From contig JABGWN010000072.1 in the NCBI GenBank assembly GCA_018645535.1, positions 1 through 6,100 on the forward strand: a stretch of DNA of 6,100 nucleotides. The letters run 5' to 3'. The notes below the pieces were generated by a model that was given only the letters and a program-made list of their open reading frames with translations, made no database searches and was not told the DNA's origin. Both the position numbers and the translations under genes were made by a program. The stretch comes from Methanobacteriota archaeon. Lineage in GTDB: Archaea > Thermoplasmatota > Poseidoniia > Poseidoniales > Poseidoniaceae. This document shows, piece after piece, positions 1-6,100 of this stretch (positions within the stretch are counted from its first letter, which is position 1; every line of letters begins with the position of its first letter).

Positions 1-1
1 C

Positions 2-2965
2 ACTGCCTTCTCGATCCTCAACGAGGATGGAGTTGTTCAGAATTTGGATGCTGGAAACACGAACCGAAATTTGAGATTGACCGGAAGCATTCGATTGGAA
101 GCACTTGCGGTTTCACCAGATCCTCTTTCTTACTTCACCGTTGTTGAAGAAAGAAGCATCAACAGCACAGGGGAAAACCCTGTCTTTGAATGGTCTGAAA
201 TCGCAAATCAGTCAGGAACCATCAGTGGAGACTTTGACTGGACAATCGATTTGGGTCTTACAACCGCAGGAGACCACGTTTACCGCTTCAGAATCACTGG
301 CTATGAAGGAGGCGACACAGTCTGCCCAGCATCCGAATTCAGGCCAGATGACGATTGTGCAATTCCATTCAATCTCTCAATCGACCAATTTGCACCTGAA
401 TTGGTTTCAGTGAAGGTACTCAATGGACAAGTTGATCCGAATTACGAATCGAATTGGAGATCACTCGTTGACGATACATGGGTCATTCCATCGAACAATC
501 AATACATCAAGGTTGGAGTAACCGACTTGCAAGATTTGCCAGCAACAATTGACCTTCATTACTGGGTTGAATACCAACATGATGCGAACAGTGATGGTGT
601 TGCTGACCTTTCAGAATATGCTACTGTTGCCTTGACTGGGGACGGAGCGTATCCAACTGCAAACTACACTGGAAACTACAATGACCTTGCAAACCAGGAG
701 AAAGATCCTGTTGGAAGAGTCAGCATGTTCCTCGAAGGATATGACCTTGCAGGAAACGCAATTGATGCGGGTGAAGCTGGAATCTTTAATGACGAAGTAA
801 CGTATGCTTCCATGCCATCAAAGGCTCCTGAGATTCTTTCCTTCGCTATTGAGAATTCTGCTGGCAGACCTCTTCTTAATTCGAATCATCCTTCATATGA
901 AGGTGACTGGAATCAAACAATGTATGCTGGAAATGAATACCATCTGATCGTTAATGCCGAAGACCGAAATGGTTGGAGAGATATCAGTTACATTCGAGTG
1001 GATTTAACCAATGACAGAGATGACCTGACACTCTACTACTTCCCTCGAAATCAGACAGCTTGGACAGATAGTCCACATATTACGATTGTCGAGGAGAGTG
1101 CCGATTCCGATGGACCTCAACTCTTGCGAATGGATGGCGAAGCGTTGATTAATCCATTCACCGATGAATTCTACCTCGATCTTCCAATCAAGATTAACTG
1201 GGGCATTGTTGGATTATCCACACTTGCTTCTCCAGAGATTCACATCGAGGATTTAGATGGCGCATACAAGCGAAAGATTGTTGGCTCAACAACACAAATT
1301 ACTCAGTGGTACTATTCGGATGGAATTCGACTTGATATTCGAACTGATGAAGCAAACAATCTGATGGTGACGCCGTACTTCTCCGACATTTCTGGTTCGA
1401 TTACAAGCGATGTTCGTCAAGGATATGTTTTCCCGGGAGATACTGTTTCATTCGCAGGACAATATGCCTACGTCGATGGAATTTATGACAGCGTATTCAT
1501 TCTTCCTGAAATGGAATTAACACTTGAAGTCACTCGATTGGCTGCTCAACCTAGTACGGCCAACGGAGTCCAATACTTCGCATATGGCGCTGGTGGAGCA
1601 GACGGTTCGAAGCAGGATGGCCAATCAACATTCCACGCCTTTACTGGTGGATCGTTCGATATCAACATCACCGCTCCCACTTCAACAAACGAATACACAT
1701 ACACGTTTAGGCTAATTAATCTCCCTGAGGGAGCAGTGGATAGTACTGATGCAATGTGCTCAACGTCCACCTCCTTCGGTTGTGCAGAGTTTGTACTCAA
1801 GGTTGACGCAAACGCTCCTGTCGTGACCTCGAACACCTGGACTGTACGCGATGAAGCGAATTCAGTACTCGATGAAACGATTTCAACTTCGAACTTCAGA
1901 TGTGTTGATATTGAACTCCAAATCTCTGAGAAGGAGGCTTTGTTTGAAGGCGATGTCTCCGTAGCATGGAAGTTCTATGTTGATCCAACAAACGACATCA
2001 CATGGCCATACTTTGGTACAATTCATGGAACAGACCCTTTGACTACAGAGTTGGCACTCTCGCCAGTTGCAGGTGGATACGCTGCTAGCGCAGACTGTGT
2101 TGACTTGTGGCCTGCTGTCGATGACAATGAGTTGCCTACGCAGGAGCAAATTGGAAATATCGAAGTTGTCTTTTGGATTATTGGAGCAGATTCTGCAGGT
2201 TCAGCTGTTCTTGGTGGAGGACCAACTCCAGATGGTTCAGTTGCACCGATTTATTCCTCTGAATCACGATACAATTCCTTGTACTCGTTCATTTACGAAG
2301 AAGCAAGTTTCGCTGTGAAAGAAGTAGATTTGACTCCACGTTCACCTGAAGTAGACGAAGCAATGACATTAACGATTGAAGTCGTAAATACTGGTTCAAA
2401 AGCAGGACAAGTAACACTCCGTGTTCAGTCAGTTGTTGATGGAGGAATTCCGATCACAGAATCTACGATCACTTCCGATTCAATTCTTATCGATGGTGAA
2501 CTTGATGTTGAAGTAACGCTCGAAGCCTTCGCAAACCCAACGACTGGGATGTACTATCTCATCTATGATGACTTAACGGGAGATCTTCTCTACAATGGTT
2601 CATCAAGTGGCGATAGTTTCAACGTAAAGGTTGCAAGTGATAGCGATGATTCGGGTGGATTGATGCTCGTAATCGTTATTCTTATTGGATTAATTCTCGT
2701 TATGGGAATCGTTGGCCTTGTTCTTGTACGCCGTAATGGCTCAGATGGTGCTGATGCCTACATGTACGAAGACGTAGGCGACGATAAGGCATATGCTGAA
2801 CTTCCAGGTCAATATGCTGGTCCACAAAGCCCGCCTGCTGATGTAACTCCGCAGATGGCTGAAGCTATGCGTGAATTCCCACAATGGTCACAAGAAGAAA
2901 TTCAAGGATACTTCGACCAAGGTTGGGACATCGCCGCACTCAAAGACTGGGTCGACAACCAGTGA
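2..2965 (+). CDS. Large cell-surface protein with C-terminal membrane anchor and cytoplasmic tail (5'-partial)
   Basis: The reading frame is open from the left edge, so the start and any signal peptide lie outside; 987 residues are visible (numbered from base 2). The bulk is beta-rich, Asp/Thr/Ser/Asn-rich sequence typical of archaeal extracellular Ig-like or PKD-like domains. It has two related modules at about residues 24-136 and 504-610, and an EF-hand-like loop at 194-205 (DANSDGVADLSE). About 769-878 resembles a CARDB-type adhesion domain (TLTIEVVNTGSKAGQVTLRV). A single hydrophobic helix at 887-909 is followed by RR, then a 78-residue tail, giving an outside-in topology. The tail ends in a Trp-rich helical segment (952-984). 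All six cysteines are in the ectodomain, in pairs. The protein is probably an envelope or adhesion protein; ligand and partner are unknown. The next gene starts 13 bases after the stop. TTG at 44 is an in-frame codon, not a credible start. Confidence 0.85.
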   Translation, partial: TAFSILNEDGVVQNLDAGNTNRNLRLTGSIRLEALAVSPDPLSYFTVVEERSINSTGENPVFEWSEIANQSGTISGDFDWTIDLGLTTAGDHVYRFRITGYEGGDTVCPASEFRPDDDCAIPFNLSIDQFAPELVSVKVLNGQVDPNYESNWRSLVDDTWVIPSNNQYIKVGVTDLQDLPATIDLHYWVEYQHDANSDGVADLSEYATVALTGDGAYPTANYTGNYNDLANQEKDPVGRVSMFLEGYDLAGNAIDAGEAGIFNDEVTYASMPSKAPEILSFAIENSAGRPLLNSNHPSYEGDWNQTMYAGNEYHLIVNAEDRNGWRDISYIRVDLTNDRDDLTLYYFPRNQTAWTDSPHITIVEESADSDGPQLLRMDGEALINPFTDEFYLDLPIKINWGIVGLSTLASPEIHIEDLDGAYKRKIVGSTTQITQWYYSDGIRLDIRTDEANNLMVTPYFSDISGSITSDVRQGYVFPGDTVSFAGQYAYVDGIYDSVFILPEMELTLEVTRLAAQPSTANGVQYFAYGAGGADGSKQDGQSTFHAFTGGSFDINITAPTSTNEYTYTFRLINLPEGAVDSTDAMCSTSTSFGCAEFVLKVDANAPVVTSNTWTVRDEANSVLDETISTSNFRCVDIELQISEKEALFEGDVSVAWKFYVDPTNDITWPYFGTIHGTDPLTTELALSPVAGGYAASADCVDLWPAVDDNELPTQEQIGNIEVVFWIIGADSAGSAVLGGGPTPDGSVAPIYSSESRYNSLYSFIYEEASFAVKEVDLTPRSPEVDEAMTLTIEVVNTGSKAGQVTLRVQSVVDGGIPITESTITSDSILIDGELDVEVTLEAFANPTTGMYYLIYDDLTGDLLYNGSSSGDSFNVKVASDSDDSGGLMLVIVILIGLILVMGIVGLVLVRRNGSDGADAYMYEDVGDDKAYAELPGQYAGPQSPPADVTPQMAEAMREFPQWSQEEIQGYFDQGWDIAALKDWVDNQ
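71..409 (+). repeat. Ectodomain module A, first copy (protein-level repeat)
   Basis: This encodes about 113 residues that share a layout with the segment at 1511-1831. Both run from an L-x-L-x-x-x-x-R-L start, through a G-x-F-D-x-x-I strand, then V/T-Y-x-F-R-I/L, a cysteine pair, a hydrophobic strand, and a closing D-x-x-A-P-x-x-x-S. The similarity was judged by eye at protein level only; the DNA is not recognisably repeated. Confidence 0.45.
1511..1831 (+). repeat. Ectodomain module A, second copy (protein-level repeat)
   Basis: This encodes about 107 residues matching the layout of the segment at 71-409: a GGSFDINI strand, TYTFRL, a cysteine pair (7 residues between, against 10 in the first copy), EFVLKVD, then the closing NAPVVTS. 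The sequence after each copy also looks loosely alike, so the duplicated unit may be two domains long. Confidence 0.45.
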
Positions 2966-2971
2966 AGGGTG
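2964..2971 (+). promoter_or_regulatory. Shine-Dalgarno-like site for the unknown-protein gene
   Basis: GAAGGGTG overlaps the stop of the surface-protein gene and lies 7 bases before TTG at 2979, the best spacing for any in-frame start here. It is 13 bases from the alternative GTG at 2985. This decides the start chosen for the next gene. Confidence 0.45.
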
Positions 2972-2978
2972 TGACCAC

Positions 2979-3788
2979 TTGTCCGTGGAATTAGAATGGG
3001 ATGACGTCGTTTGGGAAGACCCAGACGGGGGTACAATCGTTCTGCATGGTGTTCTTCCAACAACAGTTCATCCACGCCAGTTACGTCCAAGAATTGAATG
3101 GCATGCAATCGCTCTTTTGGAAGGGCCTGAGATTGAAGATGTCTGGGAACTTGAGGAAGCCTCTGAAATAGAATCTCAAGGCATCAATCTTACTTCTGCA
3201 GTACTTGGAGGTGGACTTGACTCTGTTCTCATTCAAGATCTCATTCAACTCGATGACCTTCAAACAGGTAGGTTTCCAGACCCAGAACCTCGTCGATTAC
3301 ATCGATTAGCACTGCGCCACGACCGTCCCGTGTATTGCATTGAACCAACTCTGGATGACGAAGGATGGGAGTTACAACGTACAAATGAAGCAAAGGTTTC
3401 CACCCATTGGCGAAAACTTCTCTCAATGGTCCGCCTTGGAAAGAAGTGGAGAAAAGCGGTGAAGCGTCGAATCTTTGATGCTGAGCAACCACCCAAGAAT
3501 GTGTCTCGAAATATGGCTACTGCTGGCGTTCTTACCGCTGCTTGGTGGGATGTGACTGAATCAAGAATTAATCCGGAACTTTCTAGATCCAGAGATATTA
3601 GATTTGCCAAGAGATTACGCGGAGCACTCGCTAAAGAGCGTGAGACCCATGGAAGCAATGCCACGATTCTTGTCCCCATGATTCAAACATGGAGAGCGAG
3701 TTTACTCGATTCGTTACAATCACTGCCTGAGGCGGAGGAGATTATTTCATCATCTGGCCCATCGGACATAACAGAGGGAGAAGAATGA
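2979..3788 (+). CDS. Conserved-looking soluble protein of unknown function; possible degenerate TraB-like domain
   Basis: The product has 269 residues, with no signal peptide or membrane helix, so it is probably cytoplasmic. The frame is open further upstream (to GTG 2871), but that part overlaps the surface-protein gene and reads as low-complexity polar sequence. TTG 2979 has a Shine-Dalgarno-like site at proper spacing; GTG 2985 is the alternative. I do not recognise the family with certainty. Four segments fall in the order expected for TraB/PrgY-type domains: a strand-helix-strand at residues 20-49 (TIVLHGVLP to IALLEG), RPVYCIEP at 116-123 before a basic helix, DIRFAKRLRGAL at 206-217, and ATILVPMIQTWRASLLDSL at 228-246. 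The TraB signature GxxH motifs are absent and ERD reads SRD, so if related it is probably catalytically altered. The middle (145-164) is strongly basic and the C-terminus acidic. Its stop overlaps the next start by 4 bases, suggesting coupled translation. Confidence 0.8.
   Translation: MSVELEWDDVVWEDPDGGTIVLHGVLPTTVHPRQLRPRIEWHAIALLEGPEIEDVWELEEASEIESQGINLTSAVLGGGLDSVLIQDLIQLDDLQTGRFPDPEPRRLHRLALRHDRPVYCIEPTLDDEGWELQRTNEAKVSTHWRKLLSMVRLGKKWRKAVKRRIFDAEQPPKNVSRNMATAGVLTAAWWDVTESRINPELSRSRDIRFAKRLRGALAKERETHGSNATILVPMIQTWRASLLDSLQSLPEAEEIISSSGPSDITEGEE
3774..3780 (+). promoter_or_regulatory. Shine-Dalgarno-like site for the TBP-like gene
   Basis: GAGGGAG lies 4 bases before ATG 3785, inside the end of the preceding gene. 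Together with the ATGA overlap it suggests re-initiation or coupled translation. Confidence 0.45.
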
Positions 3789-4318
3789 ACTCAAACATCG
3801 ATGTAACAGTTGAGAATCAATTGGTTCGATTCATCTGCCCAAAACCTGTAGATGGAGAGGCTGTTGTAGCTCAATTAGAAGGGCAAAAAGTCGGTGGCAT
3901 GGTTATCAAATCTCTACGTCGTCCACGGGCAACACTCGTAATCGACCCTCAAGGTCGTATTACTGTTCACGGGACTCACCGAGTTGAAGCGGCTCGTTCA
4001 GCAGCAAGGGAACTCCTTCTCAGACTTGGTCTTGATGACACTGGATTGAAAACAGAACTTGGTCCAATCATCGCTTCATTTAACTTTAACACCACTGTGA
4101 ACGTCCATTCTATAATCGGTAATCTTGGAGCAGGTGAAGGGCATTATGATGATCGCCTAGATTGTGGTATTATTCACGATGAGAGGCACGATCTCATCCT
4201 CTATGTTTGGTCAAACGGTAAGTGTGTCGTTACCGAGGGGCGCCATCCAAAGATGGTGGCCATGGCTGCAGTTTACTGGCGAACTAAGTTTTCAGAACTT
4301 GGATTTTCAACAGCGTGA
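3785..4318 (+). CDS. Divergent TATA-binding-protein-like protein
   Basis: TBP recruits TFB and RNA polymerase to archaeal promoters by bending the TATA box with a saddle of two repeats. This 177-residue protein has the usual archaeal TBP length and two-repeat plan. Repeat 1 (about 5-84) has VEN (9-11), GGMVIKSLRRPRATLVI (37-53), QGRITVHG (56-63) and an Ala/Leu-rich helix ending RLG (65-82). Repeat 2 (about 94-174) has N100, LYVWSNGKCVVTEG (139-152) and a helix ending ELGF. The Asn at the start of each repeat (N11, N100) is kept. The four phenylalanine positions that wedge into DNA in canonical TBPs read, by hand alignment, Val36, Asp54, Leu125 or Asp126, and Trp142. The ordinary minor-groove kink is therefore doubtful. 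It may be a paralogue alongside a normal TBP elsewhere in the genome, a repressor-like factor, or a protein-binding relative. The start ATG is supported by a Shine-Dalgarno-like site. It lies mid-operon, before a TatD-type hydrolase gene. Confidence 0.72.
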   Translation: MNSNIDVTVENQLVRFICPKPVDGEAVVAQLEGQKVGGMVIKSLRRPRATLVIDPQGRITVHGTHRVEAARSAARELLLRLGLDDTGLKTELGPIIASFNFNTTVNVHSIIGNLGAGEGHYDDRLDCGIIHDERHDLILYVWSNGKCVVTEGRHPKMVAMAAVYWRTKFSELGFSTA

Positions 4319-4322
4319 GGGT
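4317..4322 (+). promoter_or_regulatory. Shine-Dalgarno-like site for the TatD-family gene
   Basis: GAGGGT overlaps the stop of the TBP-like gene. It is 2 bases from ATG 4325 and 5 bases from ATG 4328, so the second ATG has the better spacing and may be the real start. The protein differs by one methionine only. Confidence 0.4.
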
Positions 4323-4324
4323 CG

Positions 4325-5218
4325 ATGATGACAACCCCGATTTCCAAATGGAATGGGCCGATTCTAGACAATCATTTCCATCTGAATAGAAAGGGCAGAT
4401 ATCTGGATGCGGCAAAGGATTTCAAAAACCAAGGAGGTACGCACCTTGTCTTGGTTCATTGCCCAGATTTCTCATCACCCCCAACTCATATCGATGAGCA
4501 TCGAAGTACGTATGCAGATACGATTGCAATGGCGGATGAAGTGCGTGGCCATCATGGCCTAAATGTTCGAGTTGTGCTTGGACCCCACCCTGCTGCCTTT
4601 GCTCATCAATTCATCAAATGGATCGAGCAAGACAAAGAGGGTGGAGCAGAACGAGCCTGCGAAAATTATCGTGATAGTATCGATGCTGCCCTCGAGTTTC
4701 TCCATGAAGGAAAAGCCCATGCAATCGGTGAAGTTGGTAGGCCGCATTGGCCAGTTTCTGATGAGATCTGGAATCTTTCCAACATGCTCTTGGAAGAAAC
4801 AATGGCTATGGCTGCGAAGGAAAATATTGCCCTCCAACTTCATGTTGAAGGTGAATTAGATTCGACATATCGTGACTTATCGAAGATGGCTGAAAAAGTC
4901 AATCTGTCTAAACACAAACTTGTGCGCCATTATTCGCCTCCCCAAATCGATGAAGCTATGACGCGTGGGCTGACCTCAAGTGTTCTTGTTGGAAAGGGGG
5001 CTCTCCAACCATTGATGGAAACCTACGAGCAGAACAAAACTGGATTTATGCTTGAGACCGATTACATGGATGATCCACGTAGACCTGGTGCAGTTTTAGG
5101 TCCGAAAACTGTACCAAAAAGAACACAACAACTTCTCGAAGCAGGAATGGATGAAGAAGTATTATGGCGTTGCCATGTTGATGTGCCTAACGCCATTTAT
5201 GGAACTAATGAAGATTGA
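4325..5218 (+). CDS. TatD-family metal-dependent hydrolase (archaeal TatD-related, amidohydrolase-like TIM barrel)
   Basis: The product has 297 residues, is cytoplasmic, and has the normal length for the family. The metal-ligand set of TatD-like TIM barrels is visible in order: DNHFH at residues 15-19 (the HxH pair H17, H19), Glu136 in AIGEVGRPHW, His173 in LQLHVEG, His202 in VRHYSPP, and Asp246 in LETDYMDD. GPHP (86-89) and a closing NAIYG (289-293) also fit. The opening LDNHFHL and GGTHLVLVH style resembles the archaeal group described as predicted metal-dependent hydrolases of the urease superfamily (COG1831 from memory). Bacterial and eukaryotic TatD proteins are metal-dependent DNases, but the substrate of this archaeal branch is not known to me, so nuclease activity is only a possibility. 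No active-site loss is seen. ATG 4325 and ATG 4328 are both possible starts. It lies 6 bases after the TBP-like gene and looks like the last gene of the operon. Confidence 0.85.
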   Translation: MMTTPISKWNGPILDNHFHLNRKGRYLDAAKDFKNQGGTHLVLVHCPDFSSPPTHIDEHRSTYADTIAMADEVRGHHGLNVRVVLGPHPAAFAHQFIKWIEQDKEGGAERACENYRDSIDAALEFLHEGKAHAIGEVGRPHWPVSDEIWNLSNMLLEETMAMAAKENIALQLHVEGELDSTYRDLSKMAEKVNLSKHKLVRHYSPPQIDEAMTRGLTSSVLVGKGALQPLMETYEQNKTGFMLETDYMDDPRRPGAVLGPKTVPKRTQQLLEAGMDEEVLWRCHVDVPNAIYGTNED

Positions 5219-5275
5219 TTCGTTTTCCTCCCATATCGCCATCACATTCATCATAGGGTTCGGATTCGAAGATGT
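5219..5275 (+). promoter_or_regulatory. Intergenic gap: T-rich possible terminator, then presumed promoter of the second secreted protein
   Basis: This is the largest gap in the window. TTCGTTTTCCTC right after the TatD-gene stop is the kind of T-rich stretch where archaeal transcription can end, but no hairpin is evident. CCATATCG (5231-5238) is the most TATA-like string, and it is weak. No convincing Shine-Dalgarno site precedes ATG 5276, so the transcript may be leaderless or have a very short leader. Read-through from the operon cannot be excluded. Confidence 0.3.
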
Positions 5276-6100
5276 ATGGCAGAAGGACATGGTCATCTCC
5301 GATCAGCAATTGTTCTGGTTCTTCTCATTCCCCTTTTGATGCCATTTGCATCTGCACAAGGCGGTATAGGCTCCATTTCTTTGGATTGTGGAAGCGACCC
5401 GGAGATGAATGTTTCTCCAAATGATTATTCAGATGTTGAACTATTGTGCACTGTTACGAATGACGGGACCATCTTTGCTGAGTCAATCGAAATTATTGAA
5501 GAATGGGACGGCATCTTTGTTGATATCAGCCTTTCAGATGACTCCTTCACCTTAGAATCTGGTGAAGAAGCCGATTTTACAGTCACTTTTAGTGGCGAAT
5601 CACGCCTTGATGCGGAGATAGCGTATGAGTTCATAATATCGGCTACTGTGACTGCTTGGGGCCCTATTCCTGTCGAGGGGACGCCTCTTTCAAACACTGC
5701 TAATCACACAGGCGATTTCACAATTGCTAAATTTGGAATGCTCACGCTTGACATCCCTGATACCTCATCTCGTAATATGGTGACAAGTGAAGAGATTTCG
5801 ATTACATTCCAAGTAGAAAATGACGGCAATGCGGAAGATGATATCAAAGTAGAAGTTACAAATTCAAATCAACTTGAAATGCTTGGTTTCATCTTTACTA
5901 CAGGGGCTTCCTTTTCAGAAAAAGTTCAATCCGATGGGATCTCTTCTCAATTTGAATTGATTGTAAGGGCCCCAAGTGATGCTGCGGATGAGATCCGTGC
6001 TGGAATCACCATTGTCGCAACCAGTGATAATGAGGAATCTGTATCCGATTCAGTAAGTTTTGACCTGATTGTAGAAGCAGAAGATGAATCCTCAGCACTC
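5276..6100 (+). CDS. Secreted protein with Ig-like/CARDB-like domains (3'-partial)
   Basis: The frame runs from ATG 5276 to the right edge (275 residues visible). The first 27 residues form a clear Sec signal peptide: a polar start with R9, the hydrophobic core AIVLVLLIPLLMPF, and an ASA-Q cleavage site with no lipobox cysteine. Two beta-sandwich domains follow. The first is about 33-128 (VELLCTVTNDGTIFAESIEI) and the second about 154-267 (ISITFQVENDGNAEDDIKVEV). The V-x-N-D-G pattern followed by an acidic loop and a beta strand is typical of CARDB and related domains in archaeal surface proteins. Cys38 and Cys58 could form a disulfide in the first domain. The composition is acidic, as expected for an exported protein. 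A membrane anchor, if any, would lie beyond the window. ATG 5276 was chosen because the whole signal peptide depends on it; ATG 5339 would remove most of the hydrophobic core. Its specific role is unknown; envelope structure or adhesion are the reasonable guesses. Confidence 0.85.
   Translation, partial: MAEGHGHLRSAIVLVLLIPLLMPFASAQGGIGSISLDCGSDPEMNVSPNDYSDVELLCTVTNDGTIFAESIEIIEEWDGIFVDISLSDDSFTLESGEEADFTVTFSGESRLDAEIAYEFIISATVTAWGPIPVEGTPLSNTANHTGDFTIAKFGMLTLDIPDTSSRNMVTSEEISITFQVENDGNAEDDIKVEVTNSNQLEMLGFIFTTGASFSEKVQSDGISSQFELIVRAPSDAADEIRAGITIVATSDNEESVSDSVSFDLIVEAEDESSAL

Noticed and set aside
2871..2978. N-terminal extension of the unknown-protein gene back to GTG 2871
   Set aside because: It lies inside the 3' end of the surface-protein gene, which encodes a well-ordered tail there. 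The extension reads as Lys/Ser/Thr-rich sequence with no structure, and a better-placed ribosome site exists at 2964-2971.
3241..3679. Minus-strand frames of up to 139 codons opposite the unknown-protein gene
   Set aside because: They are antisense shadows with Arg/Ser-rich composition and no domain signs, while the sense frame is in operon register with its neighbours.
5151..5339. Plus-strand frame of about 62 codons across the TatD-gene end and the intergenic gap
   Set aside because: It overlaps two well-supported genes in other frames and has no recognisable protein features.
5272..5424. Short frame from ATG 5272, four bases before the secreted-protein start
   Set aside because: It stops after about 50 codons, shows no domain or signal peptide, and overlaps the signal peptide of the real gene in another frame.
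5425..5697. Minus-strand frame of 90 codons opposite the second secreted protein
   Set aside because: The plus strand carries a signal peptide and Ig-like domains across the same bases; the reverse frame has no start signal or domain.

Overview
The window looks like a piece of an archaeal genome, most likely a planktonic marine euryarchaeon of the Poseidoniales (Marine Group II) type. The reasons are a TATA-binding-protein-like gene, a TatD-type hydrolase of the archaeal sort, and two large secreted beta-sandwich proteins, one with a single C-terminal membrane anchor and a short acidic cytoplasmic tail. This placement is inferred from gene content and protein style. No rRNA or other marker gene is present to settle it.

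Layout: everything real is on the + strand. Positions 2-2965 hold the 3' part of a very long surface-protein gene whose start lies before the window. It is followed 13 bases later by a 269-residue soluble protein of unknown function (2979-3788). That gene overlaps by 4 bases (ATGA) a divergent TBP-like gene (3785-4318). A TatD-family metal-dependent hydrolase (4325-5218) begins 6 bases further on. These four genes are packed as one probable operon. After a 57-base gap with a T-rich stretch, a second secreted protein starts at 5276 with a clear signal peptide and runs off the right edge.

How they may work together: the surface protein is anchored by one membrane helix and shows a compact helical tail in the cytoplasm. 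The next genes encode soluble cytoplasmic proteins, including a TBP-like protein that lacks the phenylalanines TBP uses to kink DNA. A shared pathway is possible, but co-transcription in compact archaeal genomes often links unrelated genes, so no pathway is claimed.

The points most worth a second look are the altered TBP-like protein, a possible degenerate TraB-like fold in the unknown protein, a CUE/UBA-like pattern in the surface protein's cytoplasmic tail, and an internal duplication plus an EF-hand-like calcium loop in its ectodomain. No tRNA, rRNA, CRISPR array, insertion sequence or attachment site was seen.
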